DNA of 64,000 nt from [Scytonema hofmanni] UTEX 2349 (GTDB lineage Bacteria; Cyanobacteriota; Cyanobacteriia; Cyanobacteriales; Nostocaceae). This document shows, piece after piece, positions 27,012 through 33,886 of this stretch. The notes under the pieces are model-generated. The model was not told the DNA's origin, did not search any database, and saw only the letters and a list, made by a program, of their open reading frames with translations. The first letter of the stretch is position 1. Each line of letters begins with the position of its first letter. The stretch is taken from NCBI RefSeq assembly GCF_000582685.1, contig NZ_KK073768.1:4216190-4280189 (forward strand), read 5' to 3'. Both the position numbers and the translations under genes were made by a program.

Positions 27012-27108
27012 CAATACGGTTCGGATAAGACTCGATCCCCCCAACCCCCCTTAAAAAGGGAATAATGGGGGATCTTTAAGGACTGTGCATCTTAGCCGAA
27101 CCGTATTG
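27012..27108. repeat. MITE, CAATACG family, copy 2
   Basis: 97 bases with terminal repeats CAATACGGTTCGGATAAG and CTTAGCCGAACCGTATTG, flanked by 10-base direct repeats GCTCCACTCC and GCTCCACTTC. The interior contains CCCCCCAACCCCCCTTAAAA. Confidence 0.8.
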
Positions 27109-27377
27109 GCTCCACTTCCTTCGGACAAATATACACCAGCATATTTCAGCTTTAGGAGATACATGCTTAAAACGCATCAATCTGCTGTATATTTAATTTT
27201 GCCAGCCCTATTTAGGGCAATTTATTCCATAAATATTCCAAAACTGCATAATTTGATGGTGTTTACACCCATTCAAGGGAGAGCTATGAAGCTCATTCAT
27301 TTTAACTTCTGTTGGTAGAAATAAAGTATGGATTTATGCATACAATCAAATTTATGTCAATGCATAAGTCCTAATAT

Positions 27378-27574
27378 TAGCCCTTTCAAGGTGAGCATAT
27401 GTACTATCCAATTTTTAACCGTATTTCAGGCATTGACTGCAATTGAAGAAATAAATTATGGATAAACTCCAAATTTTTGGACTGTAAATTAAGCGATCGC
27501 AATCGCCAAAATACCGAAATTGGGTGAAAAATATTATTTATTTCATAGTACAAACGTTCACCTTGAAAGGGCTG
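27378..27574. repeat. 197-bp MITE upstream of the sigma factor
   Basis: Terminal repeats (T/C)AGCCCTTTCAAGGTGA with inner matching GTACTAT/ATAGTAC, flanked by an exact 10-base duplication GTCCTAATAT at 27368-27377 and 27575-27584. It ends 62 bases before the sigma-factor start, so it may contribute to that promoter. The rest of 27119-27635 shows no gene. Confidence 0.75.
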
Positions 27575-27635
27575 GTCCTAATATCCATTATCTTCCAGTC
27601 TTTTGTACAGTGCATTATCCCTCATGCTTTAAATA

Positions 27636-28601
27636 ATGAACAGGAAGTCATGTATACAAGCGAACCCTGAACAAGAACTTTTGTTCTCCTTATCAGGGCT
27701 GGAAATCAGGAATGTATTGCCAAAACAAAGTCAATTCAAAGCTCTATCTCAAAATAATTGTCAGGATTTTTGGCAATTATGGGAATCATATCAAGATTAT
27801 TTTTACAACCTTTGCCTAAAGTGGATGGGAGGTAATTTTCATGATGCCGAAGATGCACTCAATCAGGCAATGCTCAAAGCCTGGAACGAATGGACAAAAG
27901 ATGCAAAGAAAATTATACATCCCAAAGCGTGGTTAACTCGACTTATCTATAACTTCTGCATGGATGTGCATCGAAAACACAAACAAGAAGCCCCAGGAAT
28001 TGAAAACATTGATGATATTAAATTTGCAGATCATGCAGCATTTTGTTCTAGGGTAGAATTTCCTGAATCTAATATTTTGAATTTGGAGATGCGAGCATAT
28101 CTCCACCAGAGAATTGAATCTTTACCTGACAGATTGCGCCATCCTTTTATTTTACACTACTGCCAAGAGAAATCCTATCAAGATATTGCCAAGCAACTCG
28201 CCCTTTCTGAAGAGAATGTTCGCAAACGCATTCAACAGGCACGCAGGATTCTAAAAAAGCAGTTAAAGAAATATCTTGCAGGGGAAGATAACACTTCTCT
28301 AGATTCCCTCTTCCCATCCTTAAAAAAGGTAATTCCCATAGTGGAAGAGATTCAACCTCAGGACTTACCCACGGACTACGTATTTCCGTCATTGCGACGC
28401 GATGTAGCAATCTCAAAGTCTTGTTTTCTCGCGACTGAGTGCCTAAGTTCTAAATCTGATGAAACAGTGATTTGTAATTCAGAATCACCAATTACAACAA
28501 ACAGCAACGGCGAAGAAATTAACTATAAAGTAACCGTAATATGTCTGGAAACATTGTCACATCTTTGGTACAGTTCACCCAATTCTCTGGGTTGGAGATG
28601 A
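27636..28601 (+). CDS. ECF-type sigma-70 factor with C-terminal extension
   Basis: 321 residues. Sigma region 2 is FWQLWESYQDYFYNLCLKWM and AEDALNQAMLKAWNEW, with WLTRLIYNFCMDVHRKHKQ. Region 4 is LPDRLRHPFILHYCQEKSYQ, then SEENVRKRIQQARRILKKQL. There is no region 1 or full region 3, so it is ECF-like. Residues 215-321 form an extension of unknown role (Ser/Glu-rich), which may tune activity. The ATG start (27636) is followed in the same operon by a TPR gene whose ATG overlaps this gene's TGA. The TPR protein may be a regulator or target. No zinc-type anti-sigma factor is seen. Confidence 0.88.
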   Translation: MNRKSCIQANPEQELLFSLSGLEIRNVLPKQSQFKALSQNNCQDFWQLWESYQDYFYNLCLKWMGGNFHDAEDALNQAMLKAWNEWTKDAKKIIHPKAWLTRLIYNFCMDVHRKHKQEAPGIENIDDIKFADHAAFCSRVEFPESNILNLEMRAYLHQRIESLPDRLRHPFILHYCQEKSYQDIAKQLALSEENVRKRIQQARRILKKQLKKYLAGEDNTSLDSLFPSLKKVIPIVEEIQPQDLPTDYVFPSLRRDVAISKSCFLATECLSSKSDETVICNSESPITTNSNGEEINYKVTVICLETLSHLWYSSPNSLGWR

Positions 28602-30211
28602 ATGCTCACTTGGTTTTAGAAGAAAAGCCAGCAAGACTTGAGCAGAAACTCATCACCTTAAGTAAGTATGTCGATAAATATCCCCAAGGATGGAAAAAAA
28701 GATTAGAACTAGCTGATTTACTTTACGAGATGGGAAACTGGCAACAAGCAGTTGCAGAATATCGTCAAGTGATTGAGCGACAACCTCAATTAATTGATGT
28801 GCGGCTGCAACTGGGTAAAATCTTGCAGCTGATGGGACTAGAAAAAGAGGCTCTAGAAATATATGAAAAAGCCTTATTGTTGTCTGAAAATGAAGGGACT
28901 CAGAATCATATAAATGGATTGATTGCAGTTTGCAGAGGTGAGAGTCAGAAGGCAATCATCGCTTTTAATTTAGCAGCTGCTTTAGAACCTGACAAAGTAG
29001 TTCACTCGCTGGCTTTGGCACAAGTGCATCACGGGAGAGAAAATCCTTTTGGTACTCTCAGTGCCTTGAAGCAGGTTTTGTCAGTCAATCCAGATGATGT
29101 TGTGGCGTTGATTTCCAGCCATGATGCGCTGAAGGCGGTGGGGGATATTCAAACAGCTAGAGAGCGGTTAAACAGGGCTATAGCCTTAGCTGGAGATGAT
29201 TTACGGGTACTCCAACGACAAATTGATCAGCGTTGTCAGATGAGATTGGTATCTGGTCAGGAGGGGAAGCTGACTAAAAAGATGATTACCTCTGCACTGC
29301 AACAGGCTCCTCATGGGGCTGAGGCTCACAATTCGCTGTCATATTACTATATTCTCCGTGGGGATTGGACGCAAGGTGTAGAGGTGTTAGCAAAGTTTAC
29401 CGCAGAACACCCAAATCATCCTTATGGTTGGTATTACTACGGACGGTGCTTATTCCACACCGGGGAATATCAGAAAGCGGCGGAGATAATGTGGAAAGCT
29501 TATGATCTGTATCCCCATGATTGCGAAATTTATCGGGGGTTGTGCGAGATTTTACCCCTTGAACCTCACCACGCCAGGTGCTACAACGGAGGGAACCTCC
29601 GCAACGCACTGGCTCCCCTACCCCTCTCCTGCGAGGAGAGGGGAGTTAGAGGTCTTGCTTCCATAGTGGAGGAGATGTTGAAGCGGTTTCCTGAACGCTG
29701 GAGTGTTTGGGCTACTGCGGGACGGGTGTTGGTGGAATACTTTCAGGAGATTGAACGGGGGTGTCAGGTTTCTGAACAGGGGACGCATCTACAGCCCCAG
29801 TTAGCTGATGCTTGGTTTCGTCATGGACGGGTTTTAGCCTTGGCTGGGAAACATCAAGAAGCCGTGGAGGTGTTGGAGAAAGGATCGCATATATTACCAC
29901 CAGGAGGTTCTCTGCAATTAGTACCTGGGTTGGTTTGGCTAGGGGAGAGTTACCAAGTGCTGAAGGATGTTGGGGCTAGTAAGCGGTGGTGGGAAGCAGC
30001 TTGTGAGGAAAGTCAGGAATTGAGGGCGTTTAACCCGGCTGGGGCTGATTACTGGTTAGGGAGAGCCTTGGTAGGGTTGGGGGATAAGTTGGGAGCGATA
30101 CAGGCTTATGAAAGAGCTTTGAGTCAGCAGTTGTTGTATCCGCCTCGTGAGGAAGTTGAGAAAATTTTGCAGCGGCTGAAAGGTAAGAAGCGGAAGGGTT
30201 CTGCGAGTTGA
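28598..30211 (+). CDS. TPR-repeat protein coupled to the sigma factor
   Basis: 537 residues, rich in tetratricopeptide repeats from residue about 25 to the end: WKKRLELADLLYEMGNWQQA, VRLQLGKILQLMGLEKEALE, and WYYYGRCLFHTGEYQKAAEI. No signal peptide. The ATG at 28598 overlaps the sigma-factor TGA (ATGA), with GGAG just ahead, and is preferred over the ATG at 28541. Residues about 324-354 (HHARCYNGGNLRNALAPLPL, SCEERGVRG) are an in-frame insertion of dispersed repeat DNA. Its last 85 codons are duplicated at 30992 and partly at 32747. A scaffold for protein contacts; the partner is unknown. Confidence 0.85.
   Translation: MNAHLVLEEKPARLEQKLITLSKYVDKYPQGWKKRLELADLLYEMGNWQQAVAEYRQVIERQPQLIDVRLQLGKILQLMGLEKEALEIYEKALLLSENEGTQNHINGLIAVCRGESQKAIIAFNLAAALEPDKVVHSLALAQVHHGRENPFGTLSALKQVLSVNPDDVVALISSHDALKAVGDIQTARERLNRAIALAGDDLRVLQRQIDQRCQMRLVSGQEGKLTKKMITSALQQAPHGAEAHNSLSYYYILRGDWTQGVEVLAKFTAEHPNHPYGWYYYGRCLFHTGEYQKAAEIMWKAYDLYPHDCEIYRGLCEILPLEPHHARCYNGGNLRNALAPLPLSCEERGVRGLASIVEEMLKRFPERWSVWATAGRVLVEYFQEIERGCQVSEQGTHLQPQLADAWFRHGRVLALAGKHQEAVEVLEKGSHILPPGGSLQLVPGLVWLGESYQVLKDVGASKRWWEAACEESQELRAFNPAGADYWLGRALVGLGDKLGAIQAYERALSQQLLYPPREEVEKILQRLKGKKRKGSAS
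29568..29661 (+). repeat. In-frame repeat insertion in the TPR gene
   Basis: Contains the palindrome CCCCTCTCCTGCGAGGAGAG and a GGAACCTCCGCAACGCACTG segment of the kind dispersed in Nostocales genomes. It adds about 31 residues between TPR units without shifting the frame. Confidence 0.65.
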
Positions 30212-30233
30212 GGGTGGATTTTTGGGAGAAAAA

Positions 30234-30281
30234 ATGCCTGTAACTCGAAAAATTCACAAATTGGAGTTGGCAAACGTCTAA
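30234..30281 (+). CDS. Leader-peptide ORF, copy A (15 aa)
   Basis: MPVTRKIHKLELANV, with GGAG five bases before ATG. It lies between the TPR stop and the cyanovirin-N homologue. The same ORF recurs as copies B and C with start, stop, ribosome site and 11 of 15 residues conserved. Possibly a regulatory upstream ORF; translation is not proven. Confidence 0.45.
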   Translation: MPVTRKIHKLELANV

Positions 30282-30334
30282 AAGATATGGGAAGGAAAAA
30301 CCACTTAATTCAACTTACAACAAGGAAAATCAAA

Positions 30335-30724
30335 ATGAATCGTGTATTTCGTGTTTTGGTAGCTTGTGTATTTGCCGTAGTAATTGCTTTCGATTTATTC
30401 ACCAGCAACGCTTGGGCACTGGGTGATTTTTCCAAGACTTGTAGAGACGCTAGTGTCTCTGGTTCAACCCTAAGAGCTTCTTGCGAAAAAGCTAATGGTG
30501 GATTTACTCCCACTAGTATTGACTTAAATCCATATATTGGAAATATTGATGGAAGTTTGAGTTGGAACGATAAGAACTTTATTGAGACCTGCCGTGGGAC
30601 TGCTTTAAAGAGCGGTAGTACCCTCACTGCTGAATGTAAGAAAAGAAACCAAGACTTTGTAGGCACAAGTATCAATCTTGATGATCACATTGCCAATATT
30701 GACGGTAATCTCAGGTATGAATAA
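30335..30724 (+). CDS. Secreted cyanovirin-N homologue (CVNH lectin)
   Basis: 129 residues: a 28-residue signal peptide ending NAWA, then a predicted mature chain of 101 residues beginning LGDFSKTC. Cyanovirin-N is also 101 residues and begins LGKFSQTC. Cysteines fall at mature positions 8, 22, 58 and 73, exactly the two disulfides of CV-N, and both internal repeats are present (SIDLNPYIGNIDGSLSW, SINLDDHIANIDGNLRYE). Residues at the high-mannose sites are mostly kept (Thr7, Glu23, Asn42, Asn53, Glu56, Thr57, Lys74, Arg76, Gln78, Asn93, Asp95). Changes include Lys3 to Asp, Glu41 to Gly and hinge Pro51 to Asp. The ATG at 30335 with AAGGAAA upstream is chosen; the frame is open from 30287. The role in the producer is unknown. 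Confidence 0.93.
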   Translation: MNRVFRVLVACVFAVVIAFDLFTSNAWALGDFSKTCRDASVSGSTLRASCEKANGGFTPTSIDLNPYIGNIDGSLSWNDKNFIETCRGTALKSGSTLTAECKKRNQDFVGTSINLDDHIANIDGNLRYE

Positions 30725-30725
30725 G

Positions 30726-30991
30726 TAGCTAGCGCACTTGTGCGTTCGCTTTATTTTCCTAACTTCATCAAGCAAGAAAGTCATCGCCCATCCGATGATA
30801 CATGACAAAAATGTGATCACCTTTTGTTTTATTTATTTACGGGAGTGCGATCGCTTTTTTATGGGAAGAGGAGTGATCGCCTTTTTTACAAAAGTGCGAT
30901 CGCTTTTATCATGAGAGAAGTGCGATCGCTTTTGTGTAGGGAAAAGGGCGATCGCTTTTTTGTGGGGAGATGGGCGATCGCCTTTCGCTGA
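30726..30991 (+). repeat. HIP1-rich array between cassettes
   Basis: After a small hairpin (GCGCAC/GTGCGT, 30732-30745, possible terminator of the lectin gene), the octamer GCGATCGC or a near match occurs about six times at 25-35-base spacing, mostly in the context AGTGCGATCGCTTTT. Similar to the larger array at 33419-33765. Confidence 0.7.
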
Positions 30992-31239
30992 GGGATGTTG
31001 GGGCTAGTAAGCGATCGTGGGAAGCCGCTTGTGAGGGAAGTCAGGAATTGAGGGCATTCAACCCGGCTGCATCTGATTACTGGTTAAGGAGAGCCTTAGT
31101 GGGGTTGGGGGATAAGTTGGAAGCGATAGAGGCTTATAAAAGTGCTTTGAGTCAGCAGTTGTTATATCCGGCTCGTGGGGAAGTTGAGAAGATTTTGCAG
31201 CGACTGAAAGGTAAAGCGAGGAAGGGTTATGGGGGTTGA
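30992..31239 (+). pseudogene. Duplicated 3' end of the TPR gene (copy B)
   Basis: About 82 codons from DVGASKRSWEAACEGSQELR to the end of the frame are nearly identical to the last 85 codons of the TPR gene (DVGASKRWWEAACEESQELR). No TPR start or N-terminal part is present. The reading frame is preserved to a TGA followed by the same leader sequence as in copy A. Confidence 0.85.
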
Positions 31240-31262
31240 GGGTGGATTTTTGGAGAGAAAAA

Positions 31263-31310
31263 ATGCCCGTAACTCGAAAAATTCACAAATTGGCGTTGGG
31301 AAACGTCTAA
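31263..31310 (+). CDS. Leader-peptide ORF, copy B (15 aa)
   Basis: MPVTRKIHKLALGNV with GGAGAG upstream. Compared with copy A it has one synonymous change (CCT to CCC) and two residue changes. The next exported-protein gene starts 300 bases further on, after an inserted 85-bp inverted-repeat element. Confidence 0.45.
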   Translation: MPVTRKIHKLALGNV

Positions 31311-31423
31311 GAGATGTGGGAAGAAAAAAGGGAACACAAAAGTTAAGTGATTAACTATCCCCTATCTTTCTCAAACAACTCAGAAATTTACAACGATTTG
31401 AGTTGTAAATAAGGACGGCGTTG

Positions 31424-31508
31424 CTGAATCATGGGATGATTTTTCCCATTTTGGAACGAATTATCAATGGTTTCATCCGCCAATTCATCCTGGATCTATG
31501 CAACGCCA
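31424..31508. repeat. 85-bp IS-derived element
   Basis: Ends GGCGTTGC and GCAACGCC are perfect inverted repeats, with a second partial match (GGATGA) inside. The GGCGTTGCTGAATC end is like that of cyanobacterial insertion sequences. It probably separated leader copy B from the gene at 31610. Confidence 0.55.
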
Positions 31509-31609
31509 AACTTTTGAGTAGGAAACTGTTTTGGAATTTGAGCAAAAGCGTTAGTTTTTGTCCAAAATCTAATTCTGTAAAATTGTTGGTTTGAAAAAGG
31601 AGGAATCTA

Positions 31610-32047
31610 ATGTCTAAAGTCCAAAACTTTTATAAATTCTTAATCTGTGTGGTCGTGTGCATGTTCTCTGCTGTCTTGTACCCATTAGATGCTAAAGCTA
31701 CAGAGCCGCCAGCTTGTAGTACAACAATAGTAGGTCAACTTAACCCTGTAAATCCGTCTTGTTTGTTGACATATAGAGAAGGTACTTTAACTTTTTTCTT
31801 TCAAAACGAGGATTCATCCTATAATGCTAATGTTGAATTCACTAAAACTAGCGTAGAAGTTGGAGACTCCACATGTCATGATTTAACAATTCCTTCTATA
31901 CCTCCCAGTACACAGAGCGGTCCTTATTCTTGTAATCCTGCTAACGCAACCACTAAAATGTCGTTAAAAACAGGATTAAGAGAATCACAAAGGCTATCTT
32001 ACAGTGTAGGGATACAGCCACGTATTGGTAGAAGTACTGTTAAGTAG
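31610..32047 (+). CDS. Small exported protein of unknown function
   Basis: 145 residues with a clear signal peptide (FLICVVVCMFSAVLYPLDAKA, cleavage after about residue 30). The mature part has four cysteines (PPACST, NPSCLL, STCHDL, YSCNP) and a beta-rich, Ser/Thr-rich composition, suggesting a small disulfide-stabilised extracytoplasmic domain. No family recognised. AGGAGG seven bases before the ATG is the strongest ribosome site in the region. Second exported protein in the repeated cassette. Confidence 0.75.
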   Translation: MSKVQNFYKFLICVVVCMFSAVLYPLDAKATEPPACSTTIVGQLNPVNPSCLLTYREGTLTFFFQNEDSSYNANVEFTKTSVEVGDSTCHDLTIPSIPPSTQSGPYSCNPANATTKMSLKTGLRESQRLSYSVGIQPRIGRSTVK

Positions 32048-32225
32048 GATATTGACAGTTTTTCAGTAGGTTTATTACTGATCAATGTCCCTAAAAATAG
32101 AAGAGCGGAAAGAAATGTTTTATGTGTTACAAAATACTTCTTTCCTCTTTTCTATTTTCTATTTTGTATTTACCGTTATAATGTCCTTTCGTAGCAATGA
32201 AACAGTACAAGGTCGTCACTGACCT

Positions 32226-32325
32226 CTAGTACTCTGTCAATAAATAATTGATGGATAGATTCCCTGTAGAGACGGCGATTTATCGCGTCTCTCTAACCGT
32301 CAAAATAAAATTGACAGACCACTAG
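32226..32325. repeat. MITE with CTAGT...TCTGTCAA termini
   Basis: 100 bases with ends CTAGTACTCTGTCAA and TTGACAGACCACTAG, and a TGTAGAGACG-type palindrome inside. The right end matches 26610-26630. Confidence 0.6.
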
Positions 32326-32336
32326 ATATAGGAGTC

Positions 32337-32643
32337 CTATTTGATTTTTGAAAAAACTCCGTACATAGCAAGAGTGTCAAAATCGAAGGTAGTGTGTCGG
32401 ATAAACCATTCAAACATCCATTTCAAATGAGAAAATGAAGGAATCAAGGCACAAAAACGTCGAACCCATGTTTTGGCTTGCAGCCAAATATCCTAAGCGT
32501 GGATTTTGTTCTGGGCAATTACGGGCAAAGCGAACGCAGTGTATTTTCCATTGCTCGGTTGGCAGACCTTGATTAAGCTCGTCCAAAAAACCTCGAACTG
32601 CCTTGGAAGGGTGGTAACTCGCACCATCCCAAAAAATCAGCAC
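32337..32643 (-). pseudogene. IS630-family transposase C-terminal fragment, frameshifted
   Basis: MLIFWDGASYHPSKAVRGFL and CVRFARNCPEQNP match the DDE end of IS630-type transposases (middle Asp in FWDGASYH, final Glu in PEQNP). After EQNP the frame shifts; reading on in another frame gives DIWLQAKTWVRRFCALIPSF and ends at 32337 with a natural stop. The N-terminal half is missing. A dead remnant between the second and third cassette units. Confidence 0.8.
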
Positions 32644-32746
32644 TTCATGGGTTGGGGGACTGAGTTAACAAATTTATGGGAGTGCGATCGCCTAAATAAA
32701 AGTGGCGATCGCTCATCAATTTTCATCCCTTAGTTGACCACTTGAC

Positions 32747-32870
32747 GTTGGGGGCGATAGAGGCTTATGAGAGTGCTTTGAGTCAGGAGTTGTTGTATCC
32801 GGCTCGTGGGGAAGTTGAGAAGACTTTGAAGCGGCTGAAAGGTAAGGGACGGAAGGGTTATGGGGGTTGA
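32747..32870 (+). pseudogene. Duplicated 3' end of the TPR gene (copy C)
   Basis: The final ~40 codons of the TPR gene are present again (AIEAYESALSQELLYPARGE, then a KRLKGKGRKGYGG end), with TGA. Closer to copy B (PARGEVEK, KGYGG) than to copy A (PPREEVEK, KGSAS), so C and B share a more recent origin. Confidence 0.8.
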
Positions 32871-32893
32871 CGGTGGATTTTTTGGGAGAAAAA

Positions 32894-32941
32894 ATGCTTG
32901 TAACTCGAAAAATTCACAAACTGGGGTTGGGAAACATCTAA
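32894..32941 (+). CDS. Leader-peptide ORF, copy C (15 aa)
   Basis: MLVTRKIHKLGLGNI with GGGAG upstream. One synonymous change (TTG to CTG) and conservative changes (Val to Ile) relative to the other copies. 64 bases before the third exported-protein gene. Confidence 0.45.
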   Translation: MLVTRKIHKLGLGNI

Positions 32942-33005
32942 AAGATGTGGGAAGAAAAAAGCATACTTAGTTGATTTGAGTCAAACGGATGAAGTGAGGC
33001 TTATC

Positions 33006-33275
33006 ATGATTAATGAAACCATAATGCGTTTACGTGTTCTGGCGATTACCGTGTTTGTTATTCTAGGGACATTTATTTTCATAGATCCCGCATTTGCTCA
33101 AGGATACCCAGCTTATCAATGTTTAGTAACATCGGATAGAATTACCTACTGTAGTGATAAGAAAGTCAAAAGCCATGCTGAGGGGAATGCTTGGATTAAG
33201 ACTTGTGGGTTCTCTGGGACAGCTAAGATCGTGAATTCTCGACCTGATGGAGCATTAAGTTGTCCTCCTCGTTAA
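33006..33275 (+). CDS. Small exported protein, third cassette member (89 aa)
   Basis: Signal peptide LRVLAITVFVILGTFIFIDP with cleavage after AFAQ (about residue 32), leaving a mature chain of roughly 57 residues with four cysteines (YQCLV, TYCSDK, KTCGFSG, LSCPPR). The ATG at 33006 with GAGG six bases upstream is chosen over an in-frame upstream codon. No recognised family. It could be a small defensin-like or lectin-like secreted protein, but that is not supported beyond size and cysteine content. Confidence 0.75.
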   Translation: MINETIMRLRVLAITVFVILGTFIFIDPAFAQGYPAYQCLVTSDRITYCSDKKVKSHAEGNAWIKTCGFSGTAKIVNSRPDGALSCPPR

Positions 33276-33886
33276 CAGGTTAAGGTTAGTGCGATCACCT
33301 GATCTTGTAGGGTGCGTTACACTTCGTTAACGCACCATCGGTATCATTATCATTAAATTGGGTGGGTTAGCGACAGCGTAACCCACCCAGCGTTTTATTG
33401 CGATTACGGATCTTGTAATGCGATCGCCTTTTTTGTAGGGAGAAGTGCGATCGCTTTTTTTATAGGAGACTGGGGAGAGCGATCGCTTTTGTGTAGGGAG
33501 AAGGGCGATCGCTCTTTTTGTGGGGAGAGCGGCGATCGCTTTTGTGTAAAGATTGCGATCGCTTTGATGATGGTAAATTGGGGAGTGCGATCGCTTTGAC
33601 GATATAGGGAGTGCGATCGCATTTTTTATGAGAGATTGGGGAGTGCGATCGGTTTTTTATGGGAGATTGGGGAGAGCAATCGCTTTTGTGTAGGGAGTGC
33701 GATCGCTTTTTTGTCGGGAGTGCGATCGCTTTGAGGATGTAAGAAGTGCGATCGCTTTTATGATGAGAGCATATTGTCAGAATGGCAAAGGCTAGAGCAT
33801 TCTTAAAACTTAAGGAAGCTCACAGGCAATGAGTATTTCCTCTTAATGCGTAAGTCCTAAAAAATACTACTCCCCTTGTCCCCTTC
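33276..33886. other. 610-base gap filled with repeats
   Basis: Contains two dispersed hairpins (GGTGCGTTACACTTCGTTAA with its complement at about 33309-33344; GGTGGGTTA with TAACCCACC at 33361-33388) followed by the HIP1 array. No gene. Confidence 0.65.
33419..33765 (+). repeat. Tandem HIP1 array
   Basis: In about 345 bases there are 11 exact GCGATCGC sites and two one-base variants (GCGATCGG, GCAATCGC), spaced 19-37 bases. Most occur in the shared context GGGAGTGCGATCGCTTTT with GTGTAGGGAG or ATGAGAGATTGG linkers. Density is about 30 sites per kb. Confidence 0.85.

Noticed and set aside
27085..27318. 77-codon + strand frame downstream of the CAATACG MITE
   Set aside because: It begins inside the MITE, has no ribosome site and lacks protein-like composition.
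33404..33622. Minus-strand frame rich in Arg-Ser-Pro and KKAIAL repeats across the HIP1 array
   Set aside because: It is only the translation of the repeated GCGATCGC units; no start signal and no natural protein composition.
30725..33800. Possible CRISPR array (regular short repeats with variable spacers)
   Set aside because: The repeat is the 8-base HIP1 site with irregular 19-37-base spacing and similar spacers; no cas genes nearby.
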